Positions 54,896 to 64,000 of a DNA stretch of 64,000 nt are shown piece by piece. The notes below the pieces were generated by a model. It saw only the letters and a list, made by a program, of their open reading frames with translations. It was not told the origin of the DNA and did not search any database. The stretch is from Vibrio penaeicida (lineage in GTDB: Bacteria > Pseudomonadota > Gammaproteobacteria > Enterobacterales > Vibrionaceae). The stretch is taken from positions 116,397-180,396 of the forward strand of contig NZ_BFAQ01000022.1 in NCBI RefSeq assembly GCF_002933855.1. Direction: 5' to 3'. The translations under genes and the position numbers were made by a program. Positions within the stretch are counted from its first letter, which is position 1. Every line of letters begins with the position of its first letter.

Positions 54896-55915
54896 ATGAA
54901 AAAGCTAGTCACTATTGCCGCATTAACGGCTGCCATGTTCAGCGCACCTCATGCATTTTCTGCGGACAAAACCATTGTGGGTTTAATCACCAAAACCAAC
55001 ACCAATCCTTTTTTCGTCAAGATGAAAGAGGGGGCGGAAGCCAAAGCGAATGAATTGGGAATGGAATTGCGTTCTTTCGCTGGGCGATACGATGGAGATA
55101 ACGATTCACAGATTCAAGCGGTAGAAAATCTTATTTCATCGGGCGCGAAGGGCATTTTGATTGTCGCAAGTGACCCTGTCGCATTAACACCTTCTATCGA
55201 GCGTGCTCGTAAAGCCGGCATAGTTGTGATTGCTCTGGACACGCCATTTTCTCCAGCCAATGTTGCCGATGCAACGTTTGCGACCGACAACTTCCTTGCA
55301 GGTGAACTGATTGGTCAATGGGCGAAAGCTAAACTGGGTGCAAAAGCGAAAGACGCCAAAATTGCGCTATTAGACTTAAGCACTGCTGGTATTACTGTCG
55401 ATGTCGCTCGTAACCAAGGCTTTTTGAAAGGTTTTGGTGTTGACGTAAAAGACGCGAATAAAATGCGTGATGAAGATGATTCTCGAATTGTCGGCAATGA
55501 CGTGACCCAAGGTTCTGAAGAGGGTGGTCGCCGTGCGATGGAAAACCTTCTTCAAAAAGATCCGAGCATCAATGTGGTGTACACCATCAATGAGCCAGCA
55601 GCAGCGGGCGCATATGAGGCACTAAAAGCGGTTGGAAAAGAGAAAGACGTGCTCCTTGTATCGGTTGATGGTGGTTGTCCGGGTGTAGAAAACATTAAAG
55701 ACAAAGTGATCGGCGCAACCTCGATGCAGTTCCCATTGAAAATGGCTTCTTTGGGCGTAGAGGCGATTGCGGAATACGCGAAGTCAGGTGTTAAACCCGG
55801 AGCGACGCCTGGTAAGGGCTTCTTTGATACAGGTGTGGAGCTGATTACAGATGAACCCGTTGATGGCGTTGCATCTTCAACATCAGCACAAGGGTTAGGC
55901 AAGTGTTGGGGGTAA
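54896..55915 (+). CDS. frcB: Fructose-type ABC importer, binding protein FrcB
   Basis: 339-residue periplasmic protein of the ribose/xylose binding group. Signal peptide [23 protein letters not shown], then [24 protein letters not shown]. The stretch [52 protein letters not shown] and the end LGKCWG agree with Sinorhizobium FrcB, the fructose-binding protein. Ligand may be fructose, mannose or ribose. GGGAG precedes the ATG. First of three importer genes. Confidence 0.88.
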   Translation: MKKLVTIAALTAAMFSAPHAFSADKTIVGLITKTNTNPFFVKMKEGAEAKANELGMELRSFAGRYDGDNDSQIQAVENLISSGAKGILIVASDPVALTPSIERARKAGIVVIALDTPFSPANVADATFATDNFLAGELIGQWAKAKLGAKAKDAKIALLDLSTAGITVDVARNQGFLKGFGVDVKDANKMRDEDDSRIVGNDVTQGSEEGGRRAMENLLQKDPSINVVYTINEPAAAGAYEALKAVGKEKDVLLVSVDGGCPGVENIKDKVIGATSMQFPLKMASLGVEAIAEYAKSGVKPGATPGKGFFDTGVELITDEPVDGVASSTSAQGLGKCWG

Positions 55916-56041
55916 TGTTCAGAGTGCACTAATGAAAGCGTAATCCTCATTCACCTGAATTCAATTAAGGTGAATGAGGAACAAACCTGAGCACAGCGTC
56001 GAGTGCTATCAGGTCAGATGTATAAAGTTAAGGAAAACGCT

Positions 56042-57115
56042 ATGACACACCCTTCGTCATCAGAGCCCAATTTTGAAAAAGCAGCGGAGCAAAACACGGA
56101 CAAAAGCTTTGCTGAATTTAAAGAGCCGAGTTCGATTGGCCTAAACGTGCAGCGGTTTTTGCACAATCAGCCAACCGCAGCACCATTTTTAGTCCTTGTC
56201 TTGGCGGTAGCCATTTTTAGTTTTTTGATTGGTGACCGGTTTTTACACCCGTTCAACATGTCACTGATCCTGCAGCAAGTGACGATTATTGGCGTACTTG
56301 GTATTGCACAAACGCTCATCATTTTAACCGCCGGAATCGATTTGTCGGTGGGCGCTATTATGGTCTTGTGTTCCGTAGTTATGGGGCGCATGGCGATGGA
56401 TTTTGGTTTACCCCCCGTTTTCGCGTTTGGTATTGGCATGCTGGTGGGTACGTTGGCGGGCATGATTAATGGTTTACTGGTCTCGCGCTTTAAGCTGCCT
56501 CCATTCATCGCAACACTGGGTACTTGGAATATCTTCTTCGCACTGAACCTTTGGTATTCCAACAGCCAAACCATTCGTTCTCAAGCCATTGCCAAGAATG
56601 CGCCATTGCTGCAATGGATGGGAGAAACCGTCGAATTGTTTGGTGCACGGATAACCTATGGGTCCATGCTCATGATCGTGTTGTTTGTCGTTATTTGGTA
56701 TGCATTGAATTGGACGGCTTGGGGGCGGCATGTCTACGCCACTGGCGACGATCCAGATGCCGCCAGACTAGCCGGTATTCGTACTCAGAAGATATTGATG
56801 TCGGTTTATGTGGTTGCTGGATTCGTTTGTGCCATTGGAGCGTGGGTGTTAATTGGTCGTATTGGGTCGATAAGCCCTCAAGCGGGTTACACCGCTAATC
56901 TCGATTCCATAACCGCGGTGGTGATTGGTGGAACCAGTTTATTTGGTGGGCGAGGTTCTATATTCGGTACTTTGATAGGTGCGCTCATCGTAGGCGTGTT
57001 TCGAAACGGATTGGCACTGCTTGGTGTTGATGTGCTTTGGCAAGAGTTTACGGTTGGGGCGTTGATTATTGTCGCGGTTGGTGTGGACCATTGGATCAGA
57101 AAGGTATCGGTATGA
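56042..57115 (+). CDS. frcC: Fructose-type ABC importer, permease FrcC
   Basis: 357-residue inner membrane permease of the sugar (RbsC/XylH) family, with a long hydrophilic N-terminal tail (about 45 residues) also seen in FrcC. Landmarks LTAGIDLSVGAIMVL and GTSLFGGRGSIFGTLIGALI (about residues 98-112 and 300-319). About ten membrane segments. The ATG at 56042 follows AAGGAAAAC; the frame is open further upstream. Its end overlaps the ATPase start by four bases (ATGA). Confidence 0.9.
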   Translation: MTHPSSSEPNFEKAAEQNTDKSFAEFKEPSSIGLNVQRFLHNQPTAAPFLVLVLAVAIFSFLIGDRFLHPFNMSLILQQVTIIGVLGIAQTLIILTAGIDLSVGAIMVLCSVVMGRMAMDFGLPPVFAFGIGMLVGTLAGMINGLLVSRFKLPPFIATLGTWNIFFALNLWYSNSQTIRSQAIAKNAPLLQWMGETVELFGARITYGSMLMIVLFVVIWYALNWTAWGRHVYATGDDPDAARLAGIRTQKILMSVYVVAGFVCAIGAWVLIGRIGSISPQAGYTANLDSITAVVIGGTSLFGGRGSIFGTLIGALIVGVFRNGLALLGVDVLWQEFTVGALIIVAVGVDHWIRKVSV

Positions 57116-57882
57116 GTGATGTCGTATTGCAAGCAAGAGGGTTAGTGAAGCGTTACGGTCGAGTCACGGCGTTGGATGGAGCGGATTTTGATCTCTATAA
57201 GGGCGAAATTCTGGCAGTGATTGGTGATAACGGTGCGGGGAAATCCAGCTTGATTAAAGCGTTATCGGGAGCACTTGTTCCTGATGCAGGTGAAGTGAAG
57301 TTAGATGGGCAGGCGGTTTCATTTAAAAGCCCGATGAACGCAAGAGAAATGGGCATAGAAACGGTGTACCAAAATTTAGCGGTCGCACCTGCTCTGAACA
57401 TTTCCGATAACTTATTTTTAGGGCGTGAAATTCGCCGCCCTGGAATACTGGGTTCAGTTTTTCGCATGCTGGATAAGAAAACCATGAATGAAAGGGCAAA
57501 ACAGCAGTTAGCGGATCTTGGTTTGATGACCATTCAGAATATTACCCAAACGGTAGAAACACTGTCTGGAGGTCAGCGACAAGGTGTTGCAGTAGCAAGG
57601 TCAGCTTTGTTTGGCAGTAAAGTAGTCATCATGGATGAACCTACAGCCGCTTTGGGTGTGAAAGAATCCAGAAAAGTACTCAACTTGATTCGTCAGGTAA
57701 GGGACAGAGGGCTTCCAGTGGTGTTGATAAGCCACAATATGCCCCACGTTTTTGAAGTCGCTGATCGTATTCATGTTCACAGGCTGGGTAAACGTGCAGA
57801 TATAATCACACCGAAAACACACTCTATGTCGGACGCAGTTGCTATTATGACAGGAGCGGTAGAGCCGGGCACTGCTGCCTGA
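57112..57882 (+). CDS. frcA: Fructose-type ABC importer, ATPase FrcA
   Basis: 256-residue ATPase with a single ABC domain, as in FrcA and unlike the double-domain RbsA/XylG. Walker A GDNGAGKSS at 38-46, signature LSGGQRQG at 151-158, Walker B VVIMDEPTAALG, and switch His in LISHNMPHVFEVAD. ATG at 57112 overlaps the permease stop (ATGA), so translation is coupled; an ATG at 57037 in the same frame is inside the permease gene and not likely. A hairpin (57899-57958) follows. Confidence 0.92.
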   Translation: MSDVVLQARGLVKRYGRVTALDGADFDLYKGEILAVIGDNGAGKSSLIKALSGALVPDAGEVKLDGQAVSFKSPMNAREMGIETVYQNLAVAPALNISDNLFLGREIRRPGILGSVFRMLDKKTMNERAKQQLADLGLMTIQNITQTVETLSGGQRQGVAVARSALFGSKVVIMDEPTAALGVKESRKVLNLIRQVRDRGLPVVLISHNMPHVFEVADRIHVHRLGKRADIITPKTHSMSDAVAIMTGAVEPGTAA

Positions 57883-57898
57883 ATCACACGAAACAACT

Positions 57899-57958
57899 TC
57901 CCCCTTTGATGGTGTTATTCTAACGTCAGTCGCAAAGGTCCCTTGCCCAAAGGGGGGA
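57899..57958 (+). other. Intercistronic long-range hairpin
   Basis: TCCCCCTTTG (57899-57908) can pair with CAAAGGGGGGA (57948-57958), enclosing a 39-base loop. No T run after it. It lies between the FrcA gene and the gene for the second periplasmic protein, and could lower expression of that last gene relative to the importer. Confidence 0.5.
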
Positions 57959-57981
57959 GTTGGAAAATAAAGGTGTCATGT

Positions 57982-58899
57982 ATGCGTGAATTTTTGCTTT
58001 TGTTGATGGTGAGTGTTGCTCTGGCTCCCAGAGCTTACGCAAGTTCTGACTATTCTATTGGTGTGTCAGTTGCTGATCTTACCAACCCATATTTTGTCAA
58101 AATGATTAAAAGTATTAAGTCGGAAGTGGCGGAATTACCGAACAAAAGTATCGATGTTATCGTTCGTTCCAGCGCTTACGATTTAGATCGGCAAATCCAA
58201 CAGATTGAGTCTTTTATTGATAAGAAAGTGGACTTAATCATGCTTGTCGCTTCCGATGAATTGGCGATCGCACCAGCGGTGATCCGAGCACAACGTGCCG
58301 GAATCCGTGTAATAGCGGTAGACGTAAGAGCGTCTGGTGCGGATGTCACTATTACAACGGATAATATTCAAGCGGGCGAAATATCGTGTTTGAACCTAGT
58401 GAATAAACTCAATGAAAAAGGCAAAGTTCTTATCATCAATGGTCCTCCTGTTTCTGCCAGTTTAGATCGTGTGGCGGGTTGTAAATCCGTTCTTAATGAC
58501 TACCCCGACATTGAATTACTGGATGCGAACCTCAACGGAACGGGCAGCTATGATGGTGGCTTAGAAGCCATGGCCTATGCACTTCATGCTTATGAAAAGA
58601 TAGATGGAGTGTTTGCGATTAACGATCCAACGGCTTTAGGTGCAGAGCAAGCATTACTTCAATCTGGCGCCCATGTTTGGATTACTTCGGTCGATGGTGC
58701 ACCTTTAGTGATTGAAGCATTAAAGGAGAATCGCCAAAACTGGCTGGGGACCGCAGCACAGTTTCCTGCGCAAATGAGCAGCAAAGCTGTGCAAATAGGG
58801 CTGGAACTGATTGGCGGTGGAAAGGTAGAGAAAGAGCTAGTCTTGATTCAGCCTGAATTTATTAACGTATCAAATTACAGGGCATTTTCCGGTTGGTAA
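57982..58899 (+). CDS. Second periplasmic sugar-binding-like protein, possible sensor partner
   Basis: 305 residues. Signal peptide MREFLLLLMVSVALAPRAYA, then SSDYSIGVSVADLTNPYFVK, a periplasmic binding protein (PBP type I) like the ribose-binding fold. It is a distant paralogue of FrcB (IQQIESFIDKKVDLIMLVASDE; DGVFAINDPTALGAEQ) but lacks the typical C-terminus. The ATG at 57982 has AAAGG eight bases upstream. An importer already has its binding protein, so this one more likely presents ligand to the helical periplasmic domain of the hybrid kinase, as TorT does for TorS. That role is inference from context. Confidence 0.82.
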   Translation: MREFLLLLMVSVALAPRAYASSDYSIGVSVADLTNPYFVKMIKSIKSEVAELPNKSIDVIVRSSAYDLDRQIQQIESFIDKKVDLIMLVASDELAIAPAVIRAQRAGIRVIAVDVRASGADVTITTDNIQAGEISCLNLVNKLNEKGKVLIINGPPVSASLDRVAGCKSVLNDYPDIELLDANLNGTGSYDGGLEAMAYALHAYEKIDGVFAINDPTALGAEQALLQSGAHVWITSVDGAPLVIEALKENRQNWLGTAAQFPAQMSSKAVQIGLELIGGGKVEKELVLIQPEFINVSNYRAFSGW

Positions 58900-58949
58900 G
58901 TAACGTTTTCTAACTTGGTTAAAGTGCATATGTATTTTGAGACCACTTA

Positions 58950-58983
58950 AGTAAAAGCCAGAGTCTTGGACTCTGGCTTCAAT
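58950..58983. terminator. Terminator of the frc operon
   Basis: Stem AAGCCAGAGTC / GACTCTGGCTT with a three-base loop, 53 bases past the stop and 50 bases before the cydC end. T-rich sequence on the plus side, TTTAC on the minus side; may serve both convergent units. Confidence 0.8.
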
Positions 58984-59032
58984 TTATCTCACATTTTCAC
59001 ATACACCAATTAAGGTATGGTGCGGAGGCGAG

Positions 59033-60751
59033 TTATAGCGTTTGGCAAAGCTGATAATAGCGCTCTTTCTTCTCTATGAGTTCAGCGTGGCTGCCTGTTT
59101 CAATAAACTCCCCTTGCTCCATGAGGCAAATTTTATCCATCGTGTCCAAACCGACTAAGCGGTGGGTAATGAATATCATGGTCTTGTCGCTAAAGTGTTT
59201 CTCAAATAAGGCAACCATTTGCTGTTCAGTTTGCTTATCTAGACCTTCGGTTGGTTCATCCATTAGGACAATAGGGGAACGGCGTAAAATGGCGCGAGCG
59301 ATGCCGATTCGTCTTTTTTCACCGCCAGAAAGCTGCCTGCCGCCTTCGCCAAGCCAAGTATCCAAACCTTTGTCTTCATTCAGTTTAGACAGCCCAACTT
59401 GTACTAGTGCATCAATAAGCTGTGTATCTTCAGCATCCGGTAGGGCGATAGTAAGGTTATCTCGTAAAGTGCCATTTAAGATATCGACACGTTGGCTAAT
59501 CACCGAAGTGGATTGTCTTAGGGCACTTTCATTCCATTGAGTAAGATCTTTCCCTCCAATGGAGACCGAACCATATTGTGGATCCCAAATTCGCGTTGCC
59601 AATTGCAGCAAGGTGGATTTCCCCGAGCCTGTTTGGCCAACAATCGCTATTTTTTGCCCTTGCTCAACCGACAAATTAATGTTCTTAACAACGGGAACCG
59701 AAGGGTCATAGCCAAAGGTAACGTCAGACAATTCCATTGAGAAATGATCCGGTTGATCGGTACTTTTCTCCACAAATGTGACTTCTGGGTCGGCGTGAAT
59801 AATTTCATTAAGGCGTCTAGCCGATGTCACGGTTTGCCCTAAATATTGGAACGCGCCAGCGATGGGCATCAGTACTTCGAAGCTCGCCATTGTCGCGAAT
59901 GCAATCATTGCAATATAAGGATCAGGTGCTCGTCCTCCAACCCCATCTGCCGCTAGCCAAATCATTAGCACTAATGTCAAACCACTGGCAAGCATAAGAA
60001 GGCTAGTAGCAAGCCCTGTAATTCGGGCATGTTTTGCTTGGTTTACCATTAAATCGGTTTGCTTATCCGCAATGTTACGGCGGTAGCGCTCTTCAACCCC
60101 AAACAGCACCAGTTCGGCATGACCCTGAATCCAATCGAGCGTTGCAACCCGAAGGTCTGATTTATTGAGCGTCAGTTGCTGACCATTGAGCTTACCTAAC
60201 TTATAAAAAATGATGGGCCAGATAAAGACGAGGGAGAGTAAAATGCCACCCAAGGTCAACCCTAATACTGGATCAAACCAGCAAAGAAAAACCGTCAGTG
60301 AAATGATACCAAGCGTGCTGACTACAAGTGGGCTAATAAGCCTCAGGTACACGTGGTCCATCGCATCAATGTCTGCAACCAATCTGTTGAGTAGATCAGC
60401 ATCGCGAATGTTGGCAACTTTACCTGGGATCAGCGGCGTTAATTTTTCGAAAAAGAAAATACGCAAATCGGTAAGAAGCTTGAACGTTGCATTGTGGCTC
60501 ACAACGCGTTCACCCCAGCGACCAGCCGTTCGGCTCATTGCGAAACCACGAACAAACGCTCCTGGCAGCATGTAATTGAAGGTTTCACGAGCAATAGACA
60601 AACCAGCCACAGCAGAAGCTGCGATAAACCAGCCAGACAACGTCAGCAACCCAATAGAAGCGAATAGCGTTGCGAACGCGAGTAGCATCCCTAGCGATAA
60701 ACCAAACCAATGCTTCTTATAGAGTTTCAGATAGGGCAATAAATCACGCAT
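59033..60751 (-). CDS. cydC: Glutathione/cysteine ABC exporter subunit CydC
   Basis: 572-residue half-transporter. Six membrane helices (1-310; LTLSGWFIAASAVAGLS near the N-terminus is typical of CydC), then an ATPase domain with Walker A VGQTGSGKST near residue 373, signature LSGGEKRR near 475 and Walker B VLMDEPTEGLD. With CydD it exports cysteine and glutathione to the periplasm and is needed for cytochrome bd assembly. Its start overlaps the cydD end by eight bases, so the two are coupled. Confidence 0.95.
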   Translation of the reverse strand: MRDLLPYLKLYKKHWFGLSLGMLLAFATLFASIGLLTLSGWFIAASAVAGLSIARETFNYMLPGAFVRGFAMSRTAGRWGERVVSHNATFKLLTDLRIFFFEKLTPLIPGKVANIRDADLLNRLVADIDAMDHVYLRLISPLVVSTLGIISLTVFLCWFDPVLGLTLGGILLSLVFIWPIIFYKLGKLNGQQLTLNKSDLRVATLDWIQGHAELVLFGVEERYRRNIADKQTDLMVNQAKHARITGLATSLLMLASGLTLVLMIWLAADGVGGRAPDPYIAMIAFATMASFEVLMPIAGAFQYLGQTVTSARRLNEIIHADPEVTFVEKSTDQPDHFSMELSDVTFGYDPSVPVVKNINLSVEQGQKIAIVGQTGSGKSTLLQLATRIWDPQYGSVSIGGKDLTQWNESALRQSTSVISQRVDILNGTLRDNLTIALPDAEDTQLIDALVQVGLSKLNEDKGLDTWLGEGGRQLSGGEKRRIGIARAILRRSPIVLMDEPTEGLDKQTEQQMVALFEKHFSDKTMIFITHRLVGLDTMDKICLMEQGEFIETGSHAELIEKKERYYQLCQTL

Positions 60752-62525
60752 CTAGATTCCCCTTATCGTTGTGTGAATCCATACTCGACTTCAGCATGTC
60801 TGCAAACAAGCCATTTTGTTGATTGAGAGCGTCAAAATGCCCCTGTTCCACGATTTGTCCATCTGCCATAACCAAAATATTGTCGACGTCTTTCAATGGT
60901 GAGAGTTGGTGGGTAATCATCAGCGTCGTTTTGGATTTAATCTGGCTTGCTAAGCCTTCCAGTACCAATTTTTCACTTCTTGCATCCAGGCTGGCTGTGG
61001 GTTCATCAAGAATCCAAAATTCGCCATTTTGTAACATAGCTCTTGCGAGTGCGAGTCGTTGTGCCTGACCGACAGAAAGACCACCCGATCGATCACTGAC
61101 CATGTAATCCAAACCATGTTGAGATACAAATTCATTGGCATAACTGTCTTTCAAAACTTGATGTAGAGTGTCTGTAGATGTTTCACGACCAAACGTAACG
61201 TTTTCTAAAATAGAACCGTTCAGGAGTAGGGGGTTCTGACCCACCCAGCTTATGTTTTTACGCCAACTGATTAAATCGACCTCTTTCAAATCAATGCCGT
61301 TGATTTCTATGCGTCCTTCATACGGCAAGAAGCCTAGTATGGCGTTAATAAGGCTAGTTTTCCCAGCACCACTTGGACCAACAATTGCAGTCGTTTGGCT
61401 GGTATCTAAGTCAAACGAGACAGGGCCAAGTAATTGACTGCCCTCTGGGCTGAATACTATTAAATCTTTCACTTTTAAAGATATCTGTGCGGATTTGGCT
61501 ATTTCCGATGTGCCTGAGGTAACGCTGTCGACGTCGGTTTCCAGAAACTCAACTAAGCTTTCCGCTGCACCGATGGCCTGGGCTTTGGCGTGATAGAAGG
61601 TACCGAGATCACGTAAAGGCTGATAAAACTCAGGAGCCAGAATCAAGATAAACAAGCCTGAAAACAACGTAATGGCAGCGCCATAGTAACCAAAGTTCAA
61701 TTCACCGATAAAGGCAAAGCCAAAGTAAACCGCGGTAATGGCGATAGAGATAGACGTGAAGAATTCTAGAACGGCTGAAGAAAGAAACGCGACGCGTAAG
61801 ACATCCATAGTGCGTGAGCGCAAGACTTCAGAAGCGCCTCGCATCACCTCGGTTTCTGATTGCGCTCGGTCAAACAAACGAATCGTGGTCATTGCTTGTA
61901 ATCGGTCGTAGAAGTGCCCTGATAAGCGTTGCAGTGCTTTAAAGTTTTTACGGTTAGCATCGGCAGCTTTCATGCCGACCAGTGCCATAAATAAGGGGAC
62001 TAAGGGAGCCGTTACTAAAAAGATAAGCCCCGCGGCCCAGTTTGTTGGGAAAACCACCACTAAAATAACAAACGGAACCAGTACAGACAGTGATACCTGA
62101 GGTAAATAACGGGCAAAAAAGTCTTGCAGGTTTTCTACCTGCTCAAGCAGTAAGGTTGCCCAGCTGCCGGCAGGTTTGCCTTTTATATACGCTGGGCCTA
62201 ATTCGCGAAGCCGATCGAGGATAAGTTGTCTTACGTAAATACGGATCTGTTCGCCACAGCGATATCCAGCTAATTCACGACCCCAGCTGCAAATTGCTCT
62301 TCCGATAACGGCACCAATCAAACCTGCAAAATGAGGAAGTAAGTCGTATTTGTCGGCGTTTTCAATAATGAGCTGATGAAGAATGTTGGCCAGCAGGGCT
62401 GCTTGGGCAAGAAGGAAAAGGCTAGATATGACGCCTAGACCGACGGTAATCATTAACCAGCGTTTGGCGAGTTTGCTTTGTTGCTTGAGCCATTTATTTA
62501 AGGCGCGCTGCTTATGTTTGTCCAT
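60744..62525 (-). CDS. cydD: Glutathione/cysteine ABC exporter subunit CydD
   Basis: 593-residue half-transporter, partner of CydC. Six membrane helices, then an ATPase domain with Walker A VGPSGAGKTS near 383, signature LSVGQAQR near 482 (Val in place of Gly, as in CydD) and Walker B WILDEPTASLD. The motif ELGPAYIKGKPAGSWATLLLEQVE (in two parts: ELGPAYIKGKPAGSW, ATLLLEQVE) is typical of CydD. The trxB-cydD-cydC order equals that of E. coli, but a terminator separates trxB here. Confidence 0.95.
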   Translation of the reverse strand: MDKHKQRALNKWLKQQSKLAKRWLMITVGLGVISSLFLLAQAALLANILHQLIIENADKYDLLPHFAGLIGAVIGRAICSWGRELAGYRCGEQIRIYVRQLILDRLRELGPAYIKGKPAGSWATLLLEQVENLQDFFARYLPQVSLSVLVPFVILVVVFPTNWAAGLIFLVTAPLVPLFMALVGMKAADANRKNFKALQRLSGHFYDRLQAMTTIRLFDRAQSETEVMRGASEVLRSRTMDVLRVAFLSSAVLEFFTSISIAITAVYFGFAFIGELNFGYYGAAITLFSGLFILILAPEFYQPLRDLGTFYHAKAQAIGAAESLVEFLETDVDSVTSGTSEIAKSAQISLKVKDLIVFSPEGSQLLGPVSFDLDTSQTTAIVGPSGAGKTSLINAILGFLPYEGRIEINGIDLKEVDLISWRKNISWVGQNPLLLNGSILENVTFGRETSTDTLHQVLKDSYANEFVSQHGLDYMVSDRSGGLSVGQAQRLALARAMLQNGEFWILDEPTASLDARSEKLVLEGLASQIKSKTTLMITHQLSPLKDVDNILVMADGQIVEQGHFDALNQQNGLFADMLKSSMDSHNDKGNLDA

Positions 62526-62627
62526 GTAAGAGACTTTAAATTCAGAATTTATTTTGGAAAGGGCGATTATATACCTAAGTGTGCCAAAGATGCAGCGGTA
62601 AGCTTCGTAAGAGTCGAAAATAAAAAC

Positions 62628-62660
62628 GAAAAATCCGGCTATGAAGCCGGATTTTTAATC
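62628..62660 (-). terminator. Terminator of trxB
   Basis: Stem AAAAATCCGGCT / AGCCGGATTTTT with loop ATGA. Perfect 12-base stem with T runs at both ends, about 65 bases after the trxB stop and 105 before cydD. Confidence 0.92.
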
Positions 62661-62723
62661 AAACTAAGTGGTCAGCAGCTCGATTAGATAGCTGGTCACT
62701 CAGAGAATTGGTCGGTTGTAGAA

Positions 62724-63776
<1,053 letters not shown>

Positions 63777-63839
63777 TTATAGATTAGAACGCAGCTCATA
63801 TTCTTGACTGGTCGGGTATGTTGTTTTTATCGAGCTAAA

Positions 63840-63867
63840 AAAAAACCACCAAAACTTGGTGGTTTCT
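63840..63867. terminator. Terminator stem 1 at the right edge
   Basis: Stem AAACCACCAA / TTGGTGGTTT with loop AAC. A run on the left gives a T run on the minus strand. Confidence 0.8.
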
Positions 63868-63878
63868 TGTTGTATAGA

Positions 63879-63907
63879 GAAAACCCCCAGCTAGGCTGGG
63901 GGTTCCG
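63879..63907. terminator. Terminator stem 2 at the right edge
   Basis: Stem AACCCCCAGC / GCTGGGGGTT with a three-base loop. GAAA on the left gives TTTTC on the minus strand. Forms a tandem pair with stem 1. Confidence 0.78.
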
Positions 63908-64000
63908 TAAAGCTTACAGCTATAAGTCAGTTATATAACCCCTTTCAATTTGATAAAAACGTCTTGTGGTCTGGCAACTGTAAGAGTTAATTAAGAATTG

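Overview
The window looks like chromosome 1 of a Vibrio or close Vibrionaceae relative. The pointers are the competence regulator TfoX next to an HDOD protein and the Vibrio-type aspartate decarboxylase PanP, FabV as enoyl-ACP reductase, a PsrA-FadE pair, and a pflA-chemoreceptor-pflB block. The order of many genes agrees with what I remember of V. cholerae, but I could not align it. Apart from the non-coding tail at the right edge, genes are complete; I see no tRNA, rRNA, insertion sequence, phage or CRISPR array.

Layout. 0-12 kb: yfbU, an orphan CbiM-like permease, pflA, an LpxR-type lipid A deacylase, a chemoreceptor, pflB, a DUF3360-type membrane transporter and an unrecognised lipoprotein. 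This is an anaerobic pyruvate-formate locus with a candidate FNR box at 10160. 12-15.5 kb: a four-gene basic amino acid ABC importer with a strong ARG box in front of it. 15.5-18 kb: a small lipoprotein overlapping a large exported protein, both unrecognised. 18.4-23 kb: lipid metabolism (psrA with a PsrA-type operator, fadE, fabV). 22.8-31.2 kb: ybjL, grxA, an iron alcohol dehydrogenase with a tandem-repeat tail, hexR, panP, a small exported protein and lysO. 31.2-33.2 kb: HDOD protein and tfoX, whose leader can fold over its ribosome binding site.

33.2-47.9 kb appears to be a variable block: a five-gene YejA-type peptide ABC importer, then an AT-rich three-gene module (predicted outer-membrane barrel, 1355-residue lipoprotein metzincin protease, 865-residue lipoprotein), each preceded by a long non-coding stretch. 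The three-gene module is my best candidate for an undescribed system: a surface proteolysis and uptake apparatus, possibly feeding the importer beside it.

47.9-51.3 kb: outer-membrane protein, DUF945 protein, serC. 51.5-58.9 kb: response regulator, hybrid histidine kinase, a fructose-type FrcBCA importer and a second periplasmic sugar-binding-like protein, suggesting a sugar-sensing two-component system with its own periplasmic receptor. 59-63.7 kb: trxB-cydD-cydC, thiol redox export and cytochrome bd maturation. Most transcription units end in clear intrinsic terminators.
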